Shown one piece after another: positions 8,468-19,891 of a DNA stretch of 64,000 nucleotides. The translations under genes and the position numbers were made by a program. Numbering within the stretch: position 1 is the first letter of the stretch; every line of letters starts with the position of its first letter. Source of the DNA: DAOUKH01 sp964291475 (lineage in GTDB: Bacteria; Chloroflexota; Dehalococcoidia; SHYB01); assembly GCA_964291475.2 (NCBI GenBank), contig OZ220060.1, positions 1 through 64,000 on the forward strand, written 5' to 3'. The notes beneath the pieces were generated by a model, which searched no databases, had not been told where the DNA came from, and saw nothing but the letters and a program-made list of their open reading frames with translations.

Positions 8468-10429
8468 ATGGAGCGGGAGCACCACCATCACGGGCGGCGG
8501 CGGGAGTACTACCTCGAGGATGTGCCCATCGAGGAGGCGTATCGCCGCTTCTTCGGGCGGCTCGACGCCGACGGCATCGGCGCGCTCGAGGCGGAGCCGG
8601 TGTCGCTCGACGAGGCGCTGGGCCGGGTGACCGCGGAGGCGGTCTGGGCGCGGCGCTCGTCGCCGCACTACCACGCCGCGGCCATGGACGGGGCCGCCGT
8701 CCGCGCCGCCGACACCGCCCGCGCCACCGAGACCGCGCCCATCCGGCTGCGGCTGGAATCGCAGGCGGTCTGGGTCGATACCGGCGACCCCATGCCGGAC
8801 GGCTTCGACGCGGTGATCATGCGCGAGGTCATCCACGAGGCGGACGGCGGGATCGAGATCATGGCGCCCGCCGCTCCCTGGCAGCACGTCCGGCCCATGG
8901 GCGAGGACATCGTCGCCACGGAGCTGGTGCTGCCGGAGAACCACACCATCCGCCCCGAGGACGTGGGGGCGGCCGCGGCGGCGGGGGCAACCTCGATACC
9001 GGTGCGGCGGACGGCCGCGTGTGGCCGTGATTCCCACCGGCAGCGAGCTCGTCCCGCCGACTGCTGCCCCGGCCAAGGGCGACATCGTCGAGTACAACTC
9101 CTTGATGCTGGCGGCGCAGGTGACCGAGTGGGGCGGCGAGCCCGACCGCAGGCCCATCGTCGCCGACGACCCGGCGCTGATCGCCGACGCCGTCGCCTCG
9201 GCGGCCCGCGACTGCGACGTGGTGGTAGTCAATGCCGGCTCCTCGGCGGGCACGGAGGACTACACCGCCTCCGTCGTCCGCGACCTCGGCGAGCTGCTGG
9301 TGCACGGAGTCGCCGTCCGGCCGGGACATCCCGTCGTCCTCGGTGTGGTCGACGGGACGCCCGTGCTGGGCATTCCCGGCTACCCCGCCTCCGCGGTGGT
9401 GACCTCGGAGTTGTTCCTGAAGCCCTTGCTGGACCGGATGCTGGGACGGGAGAGCGCGCCGCCGCAGGAGGTCGAGGCCGTGATGAGCCGCAAGGTGCTC
9501 TCGCCGATGGGCGAGGACGAGTGGCTGCGGGTCAAGCTAGGCCGGGTCGGGGGCAAGCTCATCGCCGCGCCGCTGCAGCGCGGGGCCGGGGTGATTATGT
9601 CGTTGGTGCGCGCCGACGGCCTGGCGCTGATTCCTCGCTTCTCGGAGGGCGTCGACGCCGGCGACGCGATCACCGTCCACCTGCGGCGGCCCCTGGCCGA
9701 GGTCGAGAACACCGTTGTCGTCATCGGCAGCCACGACGTGACACTCGACCTGCTGGCGTCGCACCTGCGGCGACGCCAACCGCCGCGCTCGCTCGCTTCA
9801 TCGAACGTCGGCAGCTTGGGCGGGCTCGTGGCGCTGCGCGGGGTCAGGCGCACGTGGCCGGCAGCCATCTGCTCGACGAGGAGACCGGCGAGTACAACCT
9901 CGCCTACGTCGAGCGTTACCGCGATGGACGCCCGATGGTCATGATCACGCTGGCCCACCGGGTGCAGGGGCTGATGACGCCGCCCGGCAACCCGAAGGGT
10001 GTGACGTCGCTGGAGGACCTTGCGGACGGCGAGGTCTCGTTCGTCAACCGGCAACGCGGGTCGGGGACGCGGGTCCTGCTCGACTACAAGCTGGCGCAGC
10101 TCGGCATCGACCCTAGGAGCGTCCGCGGCTACGAGCGCGAGGAGTACACCCACCTCGCCGTCGCTGCGCAGGTGGCGAGCGGGGCCGCCGACGCCGGCCT
10201 CGGCGTCATGGCGGCGGCGCGGGCGCTCGACCTCGGCTTCACGCCGCTCCTCGAAGAGCGCTACGACCTGGTCATCCCCCGCCAGTTCTTCGACTCCGAC
10301 CTGCTTGCTCCTATTCTCGACTTGCTCGACGGCGGATCGGAACGCGGCAAGGCCTTTCGGGCCGAAGTCGAAGCGCTCGGCGGCTACGACACGCGGGAGA
10401 TGGGCCGGGTCGCGGCGGAGATCGGGTGA
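8468..10429 (+). CDS. MoeA-type molybdotransferase fused to a PBP-like domain
   Basis: The N-terminal two-thirds is MoeA-like: YHAAAMDGAAVRAADTARA, VDTGDPMPDGFDAVIM, VAVIPTGSELVPPTAA, VVVNAGSSAGTEDYTAS and LGIPGYPASAVVTSEL. The C-terminal third reads SSNVGSLGGLVALR, GSHLLDEETGEYNLAYV, RQRGSGTRVLLDYKLAQLGI and GLGVMAAARALDLGF, the periplasmic-binding-like domain found on archaeal and some bacterial MoeA proteins. Single-base losses near 9012 and 9841 split the frame; corrected length is about 654 residues. A His-rich start (EREHHHHGRR) is unusual and could bind metal. Divergent from the thiolase-like gene. Inferred role: molybdate or tungstate insertion with the added domain sensing ligand. 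Confidence 0.87.
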   Translation: MEREHHHHGRRREYYLEDVPIEEAYRRFFGRLDADGIGALEAEPVSLDEALGRVTAEAVWARRSSPHYHAAAMDGAAVRAADTARATETAPIRLRLESQAVWVDTGDPMPDGFDAVIMREVIHEADGGIEIMAPAAPWQHVRPMGEDIVATELVLPENHTIRPEDVGAAAAAGATSIPVRRTAACGRDSHRQRARPADCCPGQGRHRRVQLLDAGGAGDRVGRRARPQAHRRRRPGADRRRRRLGGPRLRRGGSQCRLLGGHGGLHRLRRPRPRRAAGARSRRPAGTSRRPRCGRRDARAGHSRLPRLRGGDLGVVPEALAGPDAGTGERAAAGGRGRDEPQGALADGRGRVAAGQARPGRGQAHRRAAAARGRGDYVVGARRRPGADSSLLGGRRRRRRDHRPPAAAPGRGREHRCRHRQPRRDTRPAGVAPAATPTAALARFIERRQLGRARGAARGQAHVAGSHLLDEETGEYNLAYVERYRDGRPMVMITLAHRVQGLMTPPGNPKGVTSLEDLADGEVSFVNRQRGSGTRVLLDYKLAQLGIDPRSVRGYEREEYTHLAVAAQVASGAADAGLGVMAAARALDLGFTPLLEERYDLVIPRQFFDSDLLAPILDLLDGGSERGKAFRAEVEALGGYDTREMGRVAAEIG

Positions 10430-10445
10430 CGTCGGAAGCAGGCGC

Positions 10446-10952
10446 ATGACCGAGTTCGTCTACTGCCCGCACTGCGCGACCCGGTTGGGACGCCGCCTCC
10501 GGGGCGGCATCGAGCGGCCCGCCTGCGAGTCGTGCGGCTACGTGCAGTTCCGCAATCCCGTCGTTGGCGTTGCCGTTGTCATCGTGGAGGACGGGCACGT
10601 CCTGCTGGGCCGGCGCGCTCCGGGCCGCGACCGGGCCGGGCTCTGGTGCATCCCGTCGGGCTACGTCGAGTGGGGCGAGGAGATCCGCGAGGCGGCGCGG
10701 CGCGAGTTCCTGGAGGAGACGGGCCTGAAGATCGAGACCGGCGACGTCTACGCGGTCCACTCCAACTTCCACAACCCCGATTCGCTGACCGTGGGCATCT
10801 GGTTCCGGGGCCGGGCCGTCGGCGGACGCCTCCAGGCCGGCGACGACCTCGACGAGGCGGGCTTCTACGACCCGTCGGCGCTCCCCGGCCCGCTAGCCTT
10901 CCCCACCGACGAGCTCGTCATCGAGCAGCTCCGGCGGGAGATGAGAATGTAG
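10446..10952 (+). CDS. Nudix hydrolase with N-terminal zinc ribbon
   Basis: A 168-residue intact protein from ATG 10446, 16 bases after the MoeA fusion. The N-terminus has a four-cysteine ribbon (C7, C10, C27, C30) in YCPHCATRLG and ACESCGY, as in NADH pyrophosphatase-like Nudix proteins. The Nudix box is GYVEWGEEIREAARREFLEE followed by TGL, matching GX5EX7REUXEEXGU. It should hydrolyse a nucleoside diphosphate linked to another moiety; the substrate is not evident. Confidence 0.92.
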   Translation: MTEFVYCPHCATRLGRRLRGGIERPACESCGYVQFRNPVVGVAVVIVEDGHVLLGRRAPGRDRAGLWCIPSGYVEWGEEIREAARREFLEETGLKIETGDVYAVHSNFHNPDSLTVGIWFRGRAVGGRLQAGDDLDEAGFYDPSALPGPLAFPTDELVIEQLRREMRM

Positions 10953-10975
10953 GAGTCGAGAGTTGCCCAGGGGCA

Positions 10976-11380
10976 TTACAGGCAGTTTTCTATCGACAAG
11001 CCAGGAACCCGCTCGAAGTGGCGAATGTTCCCGGTGACCAAGGTGAGATCCTGGGCCAGCGCGATGGAGGCAATCCGCAGATCCGCCTCGCCCAGCGGCG
11101 TGCCCCGGCGCTCTAGGGCCGCCCTCACCTCGCCGTAGTGCCTCGCGGCGGTGGCGTCGAAACGGAGTACCGCCAAGTTCGCCAGAACCTTTGCTTCGAT
11201 CCGGCTTATGAAATCCTCAGGCAGTAGGCCCCGCCGGAGGGCGCCATACACCAATTCCCCAAGCGCTATGCTGGAGACGTATTGCCTCACGAAGGGTACG
11301 ACAGCCAGCTTGGCGATCAAACCTGTCGAGGGCTGTCGCCTCATCAAGTTGCTCAGGACATCGGTGTCTAGCAGATACAT
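10976..11380 (-). CDS. PIN-domain toxin (VapC family)
   Basis: A 134-residue PIN-domain ribonuclease beginning MYLLDTDVLSNLM. Acidic active-site positions are visible: D5 (and D7) at the N-terminus, Glu in SIALGELVYGAL, Asp in GEADLRIASIA, and the C-terminal VTGNIRHFERVPGL. It starts at ATG 11380, sharing a base with the antitoxin stop (TGATG), so the pair is translationally coupled. VapC toxins cleave tRNA or rRNA; this target is unknown. Confidence 0.92.
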   Translation of the reverse strand: MYLLDTDVLSNLMRRQPSTGLIAKLAVVPFVRQYVSSIALGELVYGALRRGLLPEDFISRIEAKVLANLAVLRFDATAARHYGEVRAALERRGTPLGEADLRIASIALAQDLTLVTGNIRHFERVPGLSIENCL

Positions 11381-11682
11381 CAGTCCTCGAACTCGACGAG
11401 GCGGCCGGTGTCCCTTTCCCGTTCGGCGTAGATGTCCGCAACGAGCGCGTCGATGTGATCATCCCCCATGGCGCTCCATGCGCCGACGAGGGCCAGCGCT
11501 CCCCGTGGCTCGGCCGAGGACGACCGTGCCCGTTCGATGAGCTCCAAGTCGGCGACGCTCACCAAAGCGGCGAGTGGCTTGCCCCTTCGCTCGATAATGA
11601 CGTGCTCGCCTCCATACGCTACGCGGGACACGAGCGCGGAGAGCCCCGACTTTGCCTGCGCCGTGCTCACTGTTGTAGTCAA
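11380..11682 (-). CDS. Phd/YefM-type antitoxin
   Basis: A 100-residue protein from a TTG start at 11682 behind a G-rich ribosome site. The N-terminus VSTAQAKSGLSALVSRVAYG and EHVIIERRGKPLAALVSVADL is the Phd/YefM DNA-binding fold; the acidic C-terminus (YAERERDTGRLVEFED) would wrap the toxin. It precedes the PIN toxin. A promoter lies at 11754-11727 with a repeated GACTAT motif around the -10 that could be its autoregulatory operator. Confidence 0.9.
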   Translation of the reverse strand: MTTTVSTAQAKSGLSALVSRVAYGGEHVIIERRGKPLAALVSVADLELIERARSSSAEPRGALALVGAWSAMGDDHIDALVADIYAERERDTGRLVEFED

Positions 11683-11726
11683 GGGAGTCCCCCTTCCGAG
11701 TCATGCCGCTATGGGTCGCAATAGTC

Positions 11727-11754
11727 ATTATAGTCTTTACGACCACTTTGTCCA
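11727..11754 (-). promoter_or_regulatory. Promoter of the Phd/PIN operon
   Basis: On the minus strand, TGGACA (11754-11749), a 16-base spacer and a perfect TATAAT (11732-11727) lie about 45 bases before the antitoxin start. The -10 sits within ACTATAATGACTAT, a repeat of ACTAT that may bind the antitoxin. Confidence 0.7.
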
Positions 11755-11872
11755 TTTGGTCCGGTGGTGGCGGCAATGGCGCGGTCAGCTTCCGGCGGGA
11801 GAAGGGCGTCCCCAAGGGCGGCCCCGACGGCGGGCGGCGGGCGAGGGAAGCAGGTGAGGCGCTGCCGGATTC

Positions 11873-11902
11873 TTTACACCGTTGGGGGGTTGGTGGTATC
11901 CT
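11873..11902 (+). promoter_or_regulatory. Candidate suf operon promoter
   Basis: TTTACA (11873-11878), 18 bases, then TATCCT (11897-11902) predicts a start near 11909, just before the palindrome at 11912-11934 and about 65 bases before the sufB start codon. Sequence match is moderate; the position relative to the palindrome supports it. Confidence 0.55.
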
Positions 11903-11911
11903 GCAAGTGAG

Positions 11912-11934
11912 TTCTTGACCAATTTGGTCAAGAA
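11912..11934. promoter_or_regulatory. Palindromic operator candidate (Rrf2/IscR-like) before sufB
   Basis: A perfect inverted repeat with 9-base arms TTCTTGACC and GGTCAAGAA around AATTT. It is the only such AT-containing palindrome in the gap, sits at the predicted transcription start, and precedes an operon that itself encodes an Rrf2 regulator with three or four clustered cysteines. The core TTGACC-N5-GGTCAA resembles sites bound by IscR-type regulators. Binding by the local Rrf2 protein is inference. Confidence 0.7.
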
Positions 11935-11974
11935 TTGGCACACCTGATACGTACCGACCGAACGCGAGGGGCTC

Positions 11975-13428
<1,454 letters not shown>

Positions 13429-13435
13429 CGACGGG

Positions 13436-14212
13436 ATGAGCGAGCCGCTACTCGTCGTCGAAGGACTGCGGGCCGCCGCCAACGGCGTTGAAATCCTCAA
13501 GGGCGTCGACCTCACGGTGAACGCGGGCGAGGTCCACGCCGTCATGGGGCCGAACGGGTCGGGCAAGAGCACGCTCGCCAACGTGCTCGCCGGGCATCCC
13601 TCGTTCGAGGCCACGGCGGGCAGCGTCCGCTACGACGGCGCCGACCTGCTCGCGATGAGCCCCGACCTGCGCGCCCGCGAGGGCCTCTTCCTCGCCTTCC
13701 AGTACCCCGTCGAGGTGCCCGGCGTGCGTCTCTCGCAGTTCCTCCGCTCCGCCTACAACGCGGTGCGGGTGCACAAGGGCCTGCCCGAGTGCGAGCTGCG
13801 CGAGTTCAACAAGCTCATCAAAGAGAAGATGAAGCTGGTCGGCATGGACCCCAAGCTCACCAGCCGCGCGCTCAACGAGGGCTTCTCCGGCGGAGAGAAG
13901 AAGCGCAACGAGGTGCTGCAGATGGCCGTCCTCGAACCGCGCCTCGCCTTTCTCGACGAGACCGACTCCGGCCTCGACGTCGACGCGCTGCGCACCGTCG
14001 CCTCCGGCGTGAACGGCCTGCGCCGCCCCGACAACGCCATGGTCGTGGTGACGCACTACCAGCGCCTGCTCGACTACATCGTCCCCGACCGCGTCCATGT
14101 GCTGATCGACGGGCGCATCGTCCACTCCGGCGGCAAGGAGCTTGGCCTCAAGCTCGAAGCCGAGGGCTACGACTGGGTCCGGGAACAGATGCCCGCGGGA
14201 GCGGAGGCGTAG
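13436..14212 (+). CDS. sufC: Fe-S assembly ATPase SufC
   Basis: A 258-residue ABC-type ATPase that powers SufBCD. Walker A is GPNGSGKST, the signature region is GFSGGEKKRNEVLQMA and Walker B is PRLAFLDETDSGLDVDAL, all typical of SufC. The ATG at 13436 follows the sufB stop by 7 bases and the reading frame is intact. Confidence 0.97.
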   Translation: MSEPLLVVEGLRAAANGVEILKGVDLTVNAGEVHAVMGPNGSGKSTLANVLAGHPSFEATAGSVRYDGADLLAMSPDLRAREGLFLAFQYPVEVPGVRLSQFLRSAYNAVRVHKGLPECELREFNKLIKEKMKLVGMDPKLTSRALNEGFSGGEKKRNEVLQMAVLEPRLAFLDETDSGLDVDALRTVASGVNGLRRPDNAMVVVTHYQRLLDYIVPDRVHVLIDGRIVHSGGKELGLKLEAEGYDWVREQMPAGAEA

Positions 14213-14214
14213 CG

Positions 14215-15518
14215 ATGGCCGCCGCGGCGGACGTCGCCGAGCGCTACCGCGCCGACTTCCGGGCGGCGGGCGATTCCGCCCCCGCTTGGCTCGCCGATTT
14301 GCGCAAGCGCGCTATGGAGCGCTTCGCCGAGACCGGCTTCCCCACGGCGCGGCGCGGCAACGAGGCGTGGAAGTACACCAACGTCTCGCCGATCGCCAAC
14401 GCCGACCTCGGCCTCGCCCCGGCGGCGGATATCTCGCTCGCCAAGGCGCTGCGCGGCGCACCTTCGCTGCGCGCCGCGCCGGAAGGCCCGTGGACCACGC
14501 TGGTCTTCGTCAACGGGCGCTTTTCCGGCGGCGTCACCAATGACCGCGCCATGCCGCTGGCATCGGCCCTGGAGCGCGACACATCCTGGGTCGAGGCGCA
14601 CCTCGCCCAGACGGCGTCCTTCGAGGCCGGAGGGTTCGCCGCGCTGAACACCGCCTTCCTCACCGACGGGGCCGTCGTACGCATCCCCTCCGGCGAGACG
14701 GCTGCGGTGGTCCACCTCGTCTTCGCCACGACCGGCGAGGCCGGCATCTCCCACCCCCGGGCGCTCCTCGTGGTTGAGCCGAACGCCCGCGCCGCCATCG
14801 TCGAGACGCATCTGCACACCGCCTCCGACCGACAGGTCGCCAACGCGGTCACCGAGATCGAGGCGGGCGACGGCGCCGACGTCGTCCACGCCAAGCTCGT
14901 GCTCGGCGCGCGGGGCGCGTCGCACGTCGGGGCGACGTCGGCCCGGCTGGGACGGGAGGCGCGCCTGACGTCGACGGTCTACGCCGGCGGCGCCGGCCTC
15001 GTCCGCAACGCGCTCGATGTACGGCTCGAAGGCGAGAGGGCATCTTGCCGCCTCGACGGGCTCTCGCTGACGCACGGGTCGCAGCACGTCGACAACCAGA
15101 CGTCGATCGAGCACCTGGCCCCGCATACGACGAGCGCGCAGCGTTACCGCGCCGTCCTCGACGGCCAGTCTCGCAGCGTCTTTTCGGGACGCGTGCACGT
15201 CGCGGCCGACGCCGTCAAGGCCGACGCCGACCAGTCGAGCCGGAGTCTGCTGCTCTCGGAGAAGGCCGAGGCAGACAGCAAGCCGAGCCTCGAAATCTGG
15301 ACCGACGAGGTGCAGTGCCGCCACGGCGCGACGGTGGGGCAGATCGACGAGGCGGCCCTCTTCTATCTGAGGAGCCGCGGTCTCGAAGAGGGAACGGCGC
15401 GGCGGATGCTGATCGAGGCCTTCGCCGCCGAGATCGTCGCGACGGCGGAGCCCCGCGAGCTCCGCGCCTATCTGACGCGCCGCCTCCGCCGCGAGCTCGC
15501 CAAGACGGGAACGGCCGC

Positions 15519-15522
<4 letters not shown>
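14215..15522 (+). CDS. sufD: Fe-S assembly protein SufD
   Basis: An intact 435-residue SufD, the partner of SufB in the SufBC2D scaffold. It starts two bases after sufC at ATG 14215. RRGNEAWKYTNVSPIANADL near the N-terminus and HLAPHTTSAQRYRAVLDGQS, RVHVAADAVKADADQSSRSL and EVQCRHGATVGQIDEAALFY in the C-terminal beta-helix are family hallmarks. Its stop overlaps the sufS start (ATGA). Confidence 0.96.
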
Positions 15523-16769
<1,247 letters not shown>

Positions 16770-16795
16770 ACGGAGCAGAGGAGAACGCGCCGGAC

Positions 16796-17245
16796 GTGTC
16801 GGAGCTACGCGAGCTGTACCAGGAGCTGGTCTTGGACCACAACAGCAGGCCGCGCAACTTCCGCGAGATGGAGAACGCCACCACCCGCATGGAGGGGTAC
16901 AATCCGCTCTGCGGCGACCGGGTGACGGTCTACGTCAAGCTCGGCGGGGGGCGGATCGAGGACGTGAGCTTCCAGGGGTCGGGATGCGCCATCTCCCGCG
17001 CGTCGGCCTCGATGATGACCACCACGATCAAGGGGAAGACGATCGACGAGGCGGAGCGCCTCTTCGGCGCCTTCCACGAGATGGTCACCGGCGAGGGCGA
17101 CCCGGAGGAGGACGACGAACTGGGCGACCTGGAAGTGCTCGCGGGCGTCGCCGAGTTCCCCTCGCGGGTGAAGTGCGCGACGCTGTCGTGGCACTCGATG
17201 CTATCGGCGTTGAAGGGGCAAAAGGAGCCGGTGAGCACCGAGTAG
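16796..17245 (+). CDS. sufU: Zinc-dependent sulfurtransferase/scaffold SufU
   Basis: A 149-residue protein from GTG 16796 preceded by GAGGAG. SufU accepts persulfide sulfur from SufS. Zinc ligands are evident: Cys and Asp in NPLCGDRVTV, Cys in GSGCAISRASASMM and Cys in RVKCATLSWH. Length and the insert after MVTGEG match SufU rather than IscU. It follows sufS by 26 bases. Confidence 0.95.
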   Translation: MSELRELYQELVLDHNSRPRNFREMENATTRMEGYNPLCGDRVTVYVKLGGGRIEDVSFQGSGCAISRASASMMTTTIKGKTIDEAERLFGAFHEMVTGEGDPEEDDELGDLEVLAGVAEFPSRVKCATLSWHSMLSALKGQKEPVSTE

Positions 17246-17281
17246 GGGCTCGCCGGCGGGCGGAAGCGGAGGAGGAGAGCG

Positions 17282-17758
17282 ATGCACGTGCCGATCAAAG
17301 TCGACTACGCGGTGCGGGCCCTCGTCGACCTGGCCCAACACATCGACTCGGGGCCGGAGCGGGCCGCCGCCGTCGCCCACCGCCAGGGCATCCCCGAGGC
17401 CTACCTCGAGCGGCTGCTCAGCACGCTGAACAAGCGGGGGATCGTCTCCAGCCAGCGCGGGCCGCAGGGCGGCCACGTCCTGGGCCGCGACGCCGCCGAC
17501 ATCGACCTGCGCTCCGTCATGGAGGCCCTCGGCGACACCGTCTCTACGGTTTCCTGCATCGACGACCCCGGCTGCTGCTCCCACTCCGGCGCCTGCGGCC
17601 AGCGCGACATCTGGCGCGACGTCGAGGACGCAGTGAACGAAATCCTCGCCGGCACCTCCATCGCCGACCTCGCCAGGCGCACGCCCGTCATCGATTCGGC
17701 GCCCCCGCCGGCCTCCCCGGCCTCGCCGCAGCCCGTTCCGGTGAAACTCCTAATCTAA
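17282..17758 (+). CDS. Rrf2 family Fe-S-sensing transcription regulator
   Basis: A 158-residue winged-helix protein: YAVRALVDLAQH (first helix), EAYLERLLSTLNKRGIVSSQ (recognition helix and wing) and GGHVLGRDAADIDLRSVMEAL. A cysteine cluster SCIDDPGCCSHSGACGQ gives C-x5-C-C-x5-C, close to the C-x5-C-x5-C of IscR, so it probably binds an Fe-S cluster. Its C-terminal tail is Pro/Ala/Ser-rich. Located inside the suf operon, it likely senses cluster status and acts at the palindrome before sufB; that link is inference. Confidence 0.92.
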   Translation: MHVPIKVDYAVRALVDLAQHIDSGPERAAAVAHRQGIPEAYLERLLSTLNKRGIVSSQRGPQGGHVLGRDAADIDLRSVMEALGDTVSTVSCIDDPGCCSHSGACGQRDIWRDVEDAVNEILAGTSIADLARRTPVIDSAPPPASPASPQPVPVKLLI

Positions 17759-17777
17759 ACGTTAAGAAAGGCCGCGC

Positions 17778-18263
17778 GTGCCCACCTTCGACATCGTCTC
17801 CAGGGCTAATCTGACAGAAGTGGAGAACGCCGTTCAAGGTGTGCTCCGCGAAATCAAGCAGCGCTACGACTTCAAGGGCAGCAAGGCCCGCGTCGACCGC
17901 GACGGCGCCGTCCTGACCCTGCTCGCCGACGACGACCTCCACCTGCGGCAGATGCACGACCTGCTCCGCACCTACCTCGTACGGCGCAAGGTCGATCCCG
18001 CCGCGGTCGAGTACAAAGACCCCGAGCGGGCCTCGGGCGGCGCGCTGCGTCAGACGGCCGTCGTGCGCCAGGGGATCCCCGCCGACGAGGCCAAGCGCAT
18101 CACCAAGGCGATCAAGGACGCGAAGCTCAAGGTGCAGACCACCGTGCAAGGCGACGAGCTCCGGGTCAGCGGCAAGAAGCGCGACGACCTCCAGCAGGTG
18201 ATCGCGCTGGTGAAGGACCTCGACCTCGACCGCCCGCTGCAATACGCCAACATGCGGGACTAG
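17778..18263 (+). CDS. YajQ family nucleotide-binding protein
   Basis: A 161-residue intact protein from GTG 17778 after AAGAAAGG. MPTFDIVSRANLTEVENAV, KQRYDFKGSKARVD, DLLRTYLVRRKVD and KAIKDAKLKVQTTVQGDELR, VSGKKRDDLQQVI are the family pattern. Some YajQ proteins bind cyclic di-GMP. It follows the Rrf2 gene by 19 bases and is probably the last gene of the suf operon. Confidence 0.93.
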   Translation: MPTFDIVSRANLTEVENAVQGVLREIKQRYDFKGSKARVDRDGAVLTLLADDDLHLRQMHDLLRTYLVRRKVDPAAVEYKDPERASGGALRQTAVVRQGIPADEAKRITKAIKDAKLKVQTTVQGDELRVSGKKRDDLQQVIALVKDLDLDRPLQYANMRD

Positions 18264-18680
18264 CGCGGGTGGCGCGCCCTGCGGGCGCGTGCCCTCTCTC
18301 AGCCTCCCCCAGAGGGGGAGAGGCCGGAGGAGACGGGCGGCGCGGAGACGTGGGCTCCGACAAGCAAAGGCTGTTGGCGCGGGGCCCCTCATCTCAATCT
18401 TCTCCCGTGGGCGACCTTTGCAGAACTCGCGCTCGGTTAGGAACAGGAGGGGTGGGGAGGTCCTTCACCCTCTCCCGCTGGGAGAGGGTTGGGGTGAGGG
18501 CGGGGGGCCGGGGAGGGGAGCGCTAACGTCGACGCAGCCTGTGGCCCCATTTCGCAAGCGTCTCCGCGGGGAGAAGGGGCAAGACTACCCGGCCCCCCCC
18601 CCGCAGCCGTTGACAAGCGGCGGCGAAAGTCGTTCTCTTTAGCGGCAGGCCCGGCCCGAGGCCGGGTATGGAGTGGACCC
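18264..18680. repeat. Repeat-filled gap after yajQ (R1 and other repeats)
   Basis: No gene is seen. 18271-18324 is an inverted R1 copy (CGCGCC hairpin then CTCTCTCAGCCTCCCCCAGA). 18386-18440 carries a CTCATCTCAATCTTCTCCC / ACCTTTGCAGAAC unit seen again at 30915. 18465-18510 has CTCTCCCGCTGGGAGAGGG, an imperfect hairpin that could end transcription of the suf operon. Confidence 0.7.
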
Positions 18681-19802
18681 ATGCGCGATTACCGACTCGT
18701 CTCAGGCGACGGCCACGTCAACGAGCCGCCGGAGGTGTGGAAGGACGGACTGCCGGCCGAGTACGCCGACCGCGCGCCGCGCCTCGAATCCTTCGAGGAG
18801 GGCGACGCCTGGATCTTCGAGGGCGCGCCGGCTCCGATCAACTTCGGCAACAACATCAACGGCGGCCTTCCTCCTGAGCAATGCGTCCCCTGGAAGCGGT
18901 GGGAGGACGTCCCCCGCGCCGGCTACGACCCCGCGGCGCGCCTCGAAGCGCAGGACCTCGACGGCGTCGACGCCGAGGTGCTCTACCCCACGCCGCGGCA
19001 GTCGATGGCCGTGTGGGCCATGGCGCCCAAGGACCCCGGCTTCCACCTCGCCCTGCTGCGCGCCTACAACGACTGGCTGGCCGCCTACTGCGGCCACGAC
19101 CCCGGCCGTCTCGTCGGCGCGGCGATGATGCCCACGCTGGGCATCGACGCCGCCCTGGCGGAACTCGATCGCGCCCTGGCGGCTCCGGGGCTCCAGACGC
19201 CGATGCTGGCGCAGTGGCCGTCATCGGGAGCGACGGTGACGCCCGACGACGACCGCTTCTGGGCGGCCATGGCCGAGATGGGGCAGCCGGTGAGCATCCA
19301 CATCAGCGTCTCCCCCGGCGTCACCGGCGACAACGACCCCAACCGCACCGGCCTCACCGCCCGCGGCGAGCTGCGCCACACCGCCACGCCCAACAACTGC
19401 CTCGAGCTCATCAACGACGGCGTCTTCGACCGCTTCCCCGACCTCAACGTGGTCTTCGCCGAGTGCGACTCGTCGTGGGTGCCCTACGTCAAGGAGCAGC
19501 TCGACAACAGGTTCCAGCGCATCAGTCCGACGCTGCGCCCCAAGATCAAAGAGCTGCCCAGCTACTACTTCGACCACCACATCTTCACCACCTACATCAC
19601 CGACTACTACGGCGTGGTGAACCGCCACTTCATCGGCGTGAGCCAGATGATGTGGTCGAGCGACTACCCGCACCTGGGCGCCGACTTCCCCAACTCCTGG
19701 CGCGTCATCGACGAGCACTTCGCCGGCGTCCCCGACGACGAGAAGCACGCCATCCTCGCTGGCAACTGCGTCCGCGTCTACCGGATCGGGGAGGGCACTT
19801 AA
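18681..19802 (+). CDS. Amidohydrolase family 2 (TIM-barrel metal-dependent hydrolase)
   Basis: An intact 373-residue protein from ATG 18681. It opens YRLVSGDGHVNEPPEVW, with the D-x-H metal motif in the first strand, and closes with MMWSSDYPHLGADFPNSW, which holds the last-strand Asp of amidohydrolase-2 proteins (decarboxylase/hydrolase group). LDGVDAEVLYPTPRQSMAVW, PVSIHISVSPGV and FPDLNVVFAECDSSWVPY fit the barrel. A paralogue lies at 60379-61539. Substrate unknown. Confidence 0.9.
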   Translation: MRDYRLVSGDGHVNEPPEVWKDGLPAEYADRAPRLESFEEGDAWIFEGAPAPINFGNNINGGLPPEQCVPWKRWEDVPRAGYDPAARLEAQDLDGVDAEVLYPTPRQSMAVWAMAPKDPGFHLALLRAYNDWLAAYCGHDPGRLVGAAMMPTLGIDAALAELDRALAAPGLQTPMLAQWPSSGATVTPDDDRFWAAMAEMGQPVSIHISVSPGVTGDNDPNRTGLTARGELRHTATPNNCLELINDGVFDRFPDLNVVFAECDSSWVPYVKEQLDNRFQRISPTLRPKIKELPSYYFDHHIFTTYITDYYGVVNRHFIGVSQMMWSSDYPHLGADFPNSWRVIDEHFAGVPDDEKHAILAGNCVRVYRIGEGT

Positions 19803-19803
19803 G

Positions 19804-19887
19804 CCTCTCCCCCTCTGGGGGAGATTGAGAGAAGGCACGCGCCCGCAGGGCGCGCCTGTCCCCGTAGGCGCGATTCGCGAATCGGCC
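19804..19887 (+). repeat. R1 copy followed by an R2 palindrome
   Basis: 19804-19856 is an R1 copy; 19868-19887 is GCGCGATTCGCGAATCGGCC, a variant of the R2 palindrome. Together they fill the gap between the amidohydrolase and the convergent small antitoxin-like gene. Confidence 0.75.
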
Positions 19888-19891
19888 TCAG

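Noticed and set aside
11683..11972. Small coding frames in the gap before sufB
   Set aside because: They cross the promoters and the palindrome, start in poor contexts and match nothing recognisable.
18465..18520. Possible tRNA or small RNA gene near CTCTCCCGCTGGGAGAGGG
   Set aside because: It is an imperfect repeat hairpin shared with other gaps; no T-loop, acceptor or CCA pattern is seen.
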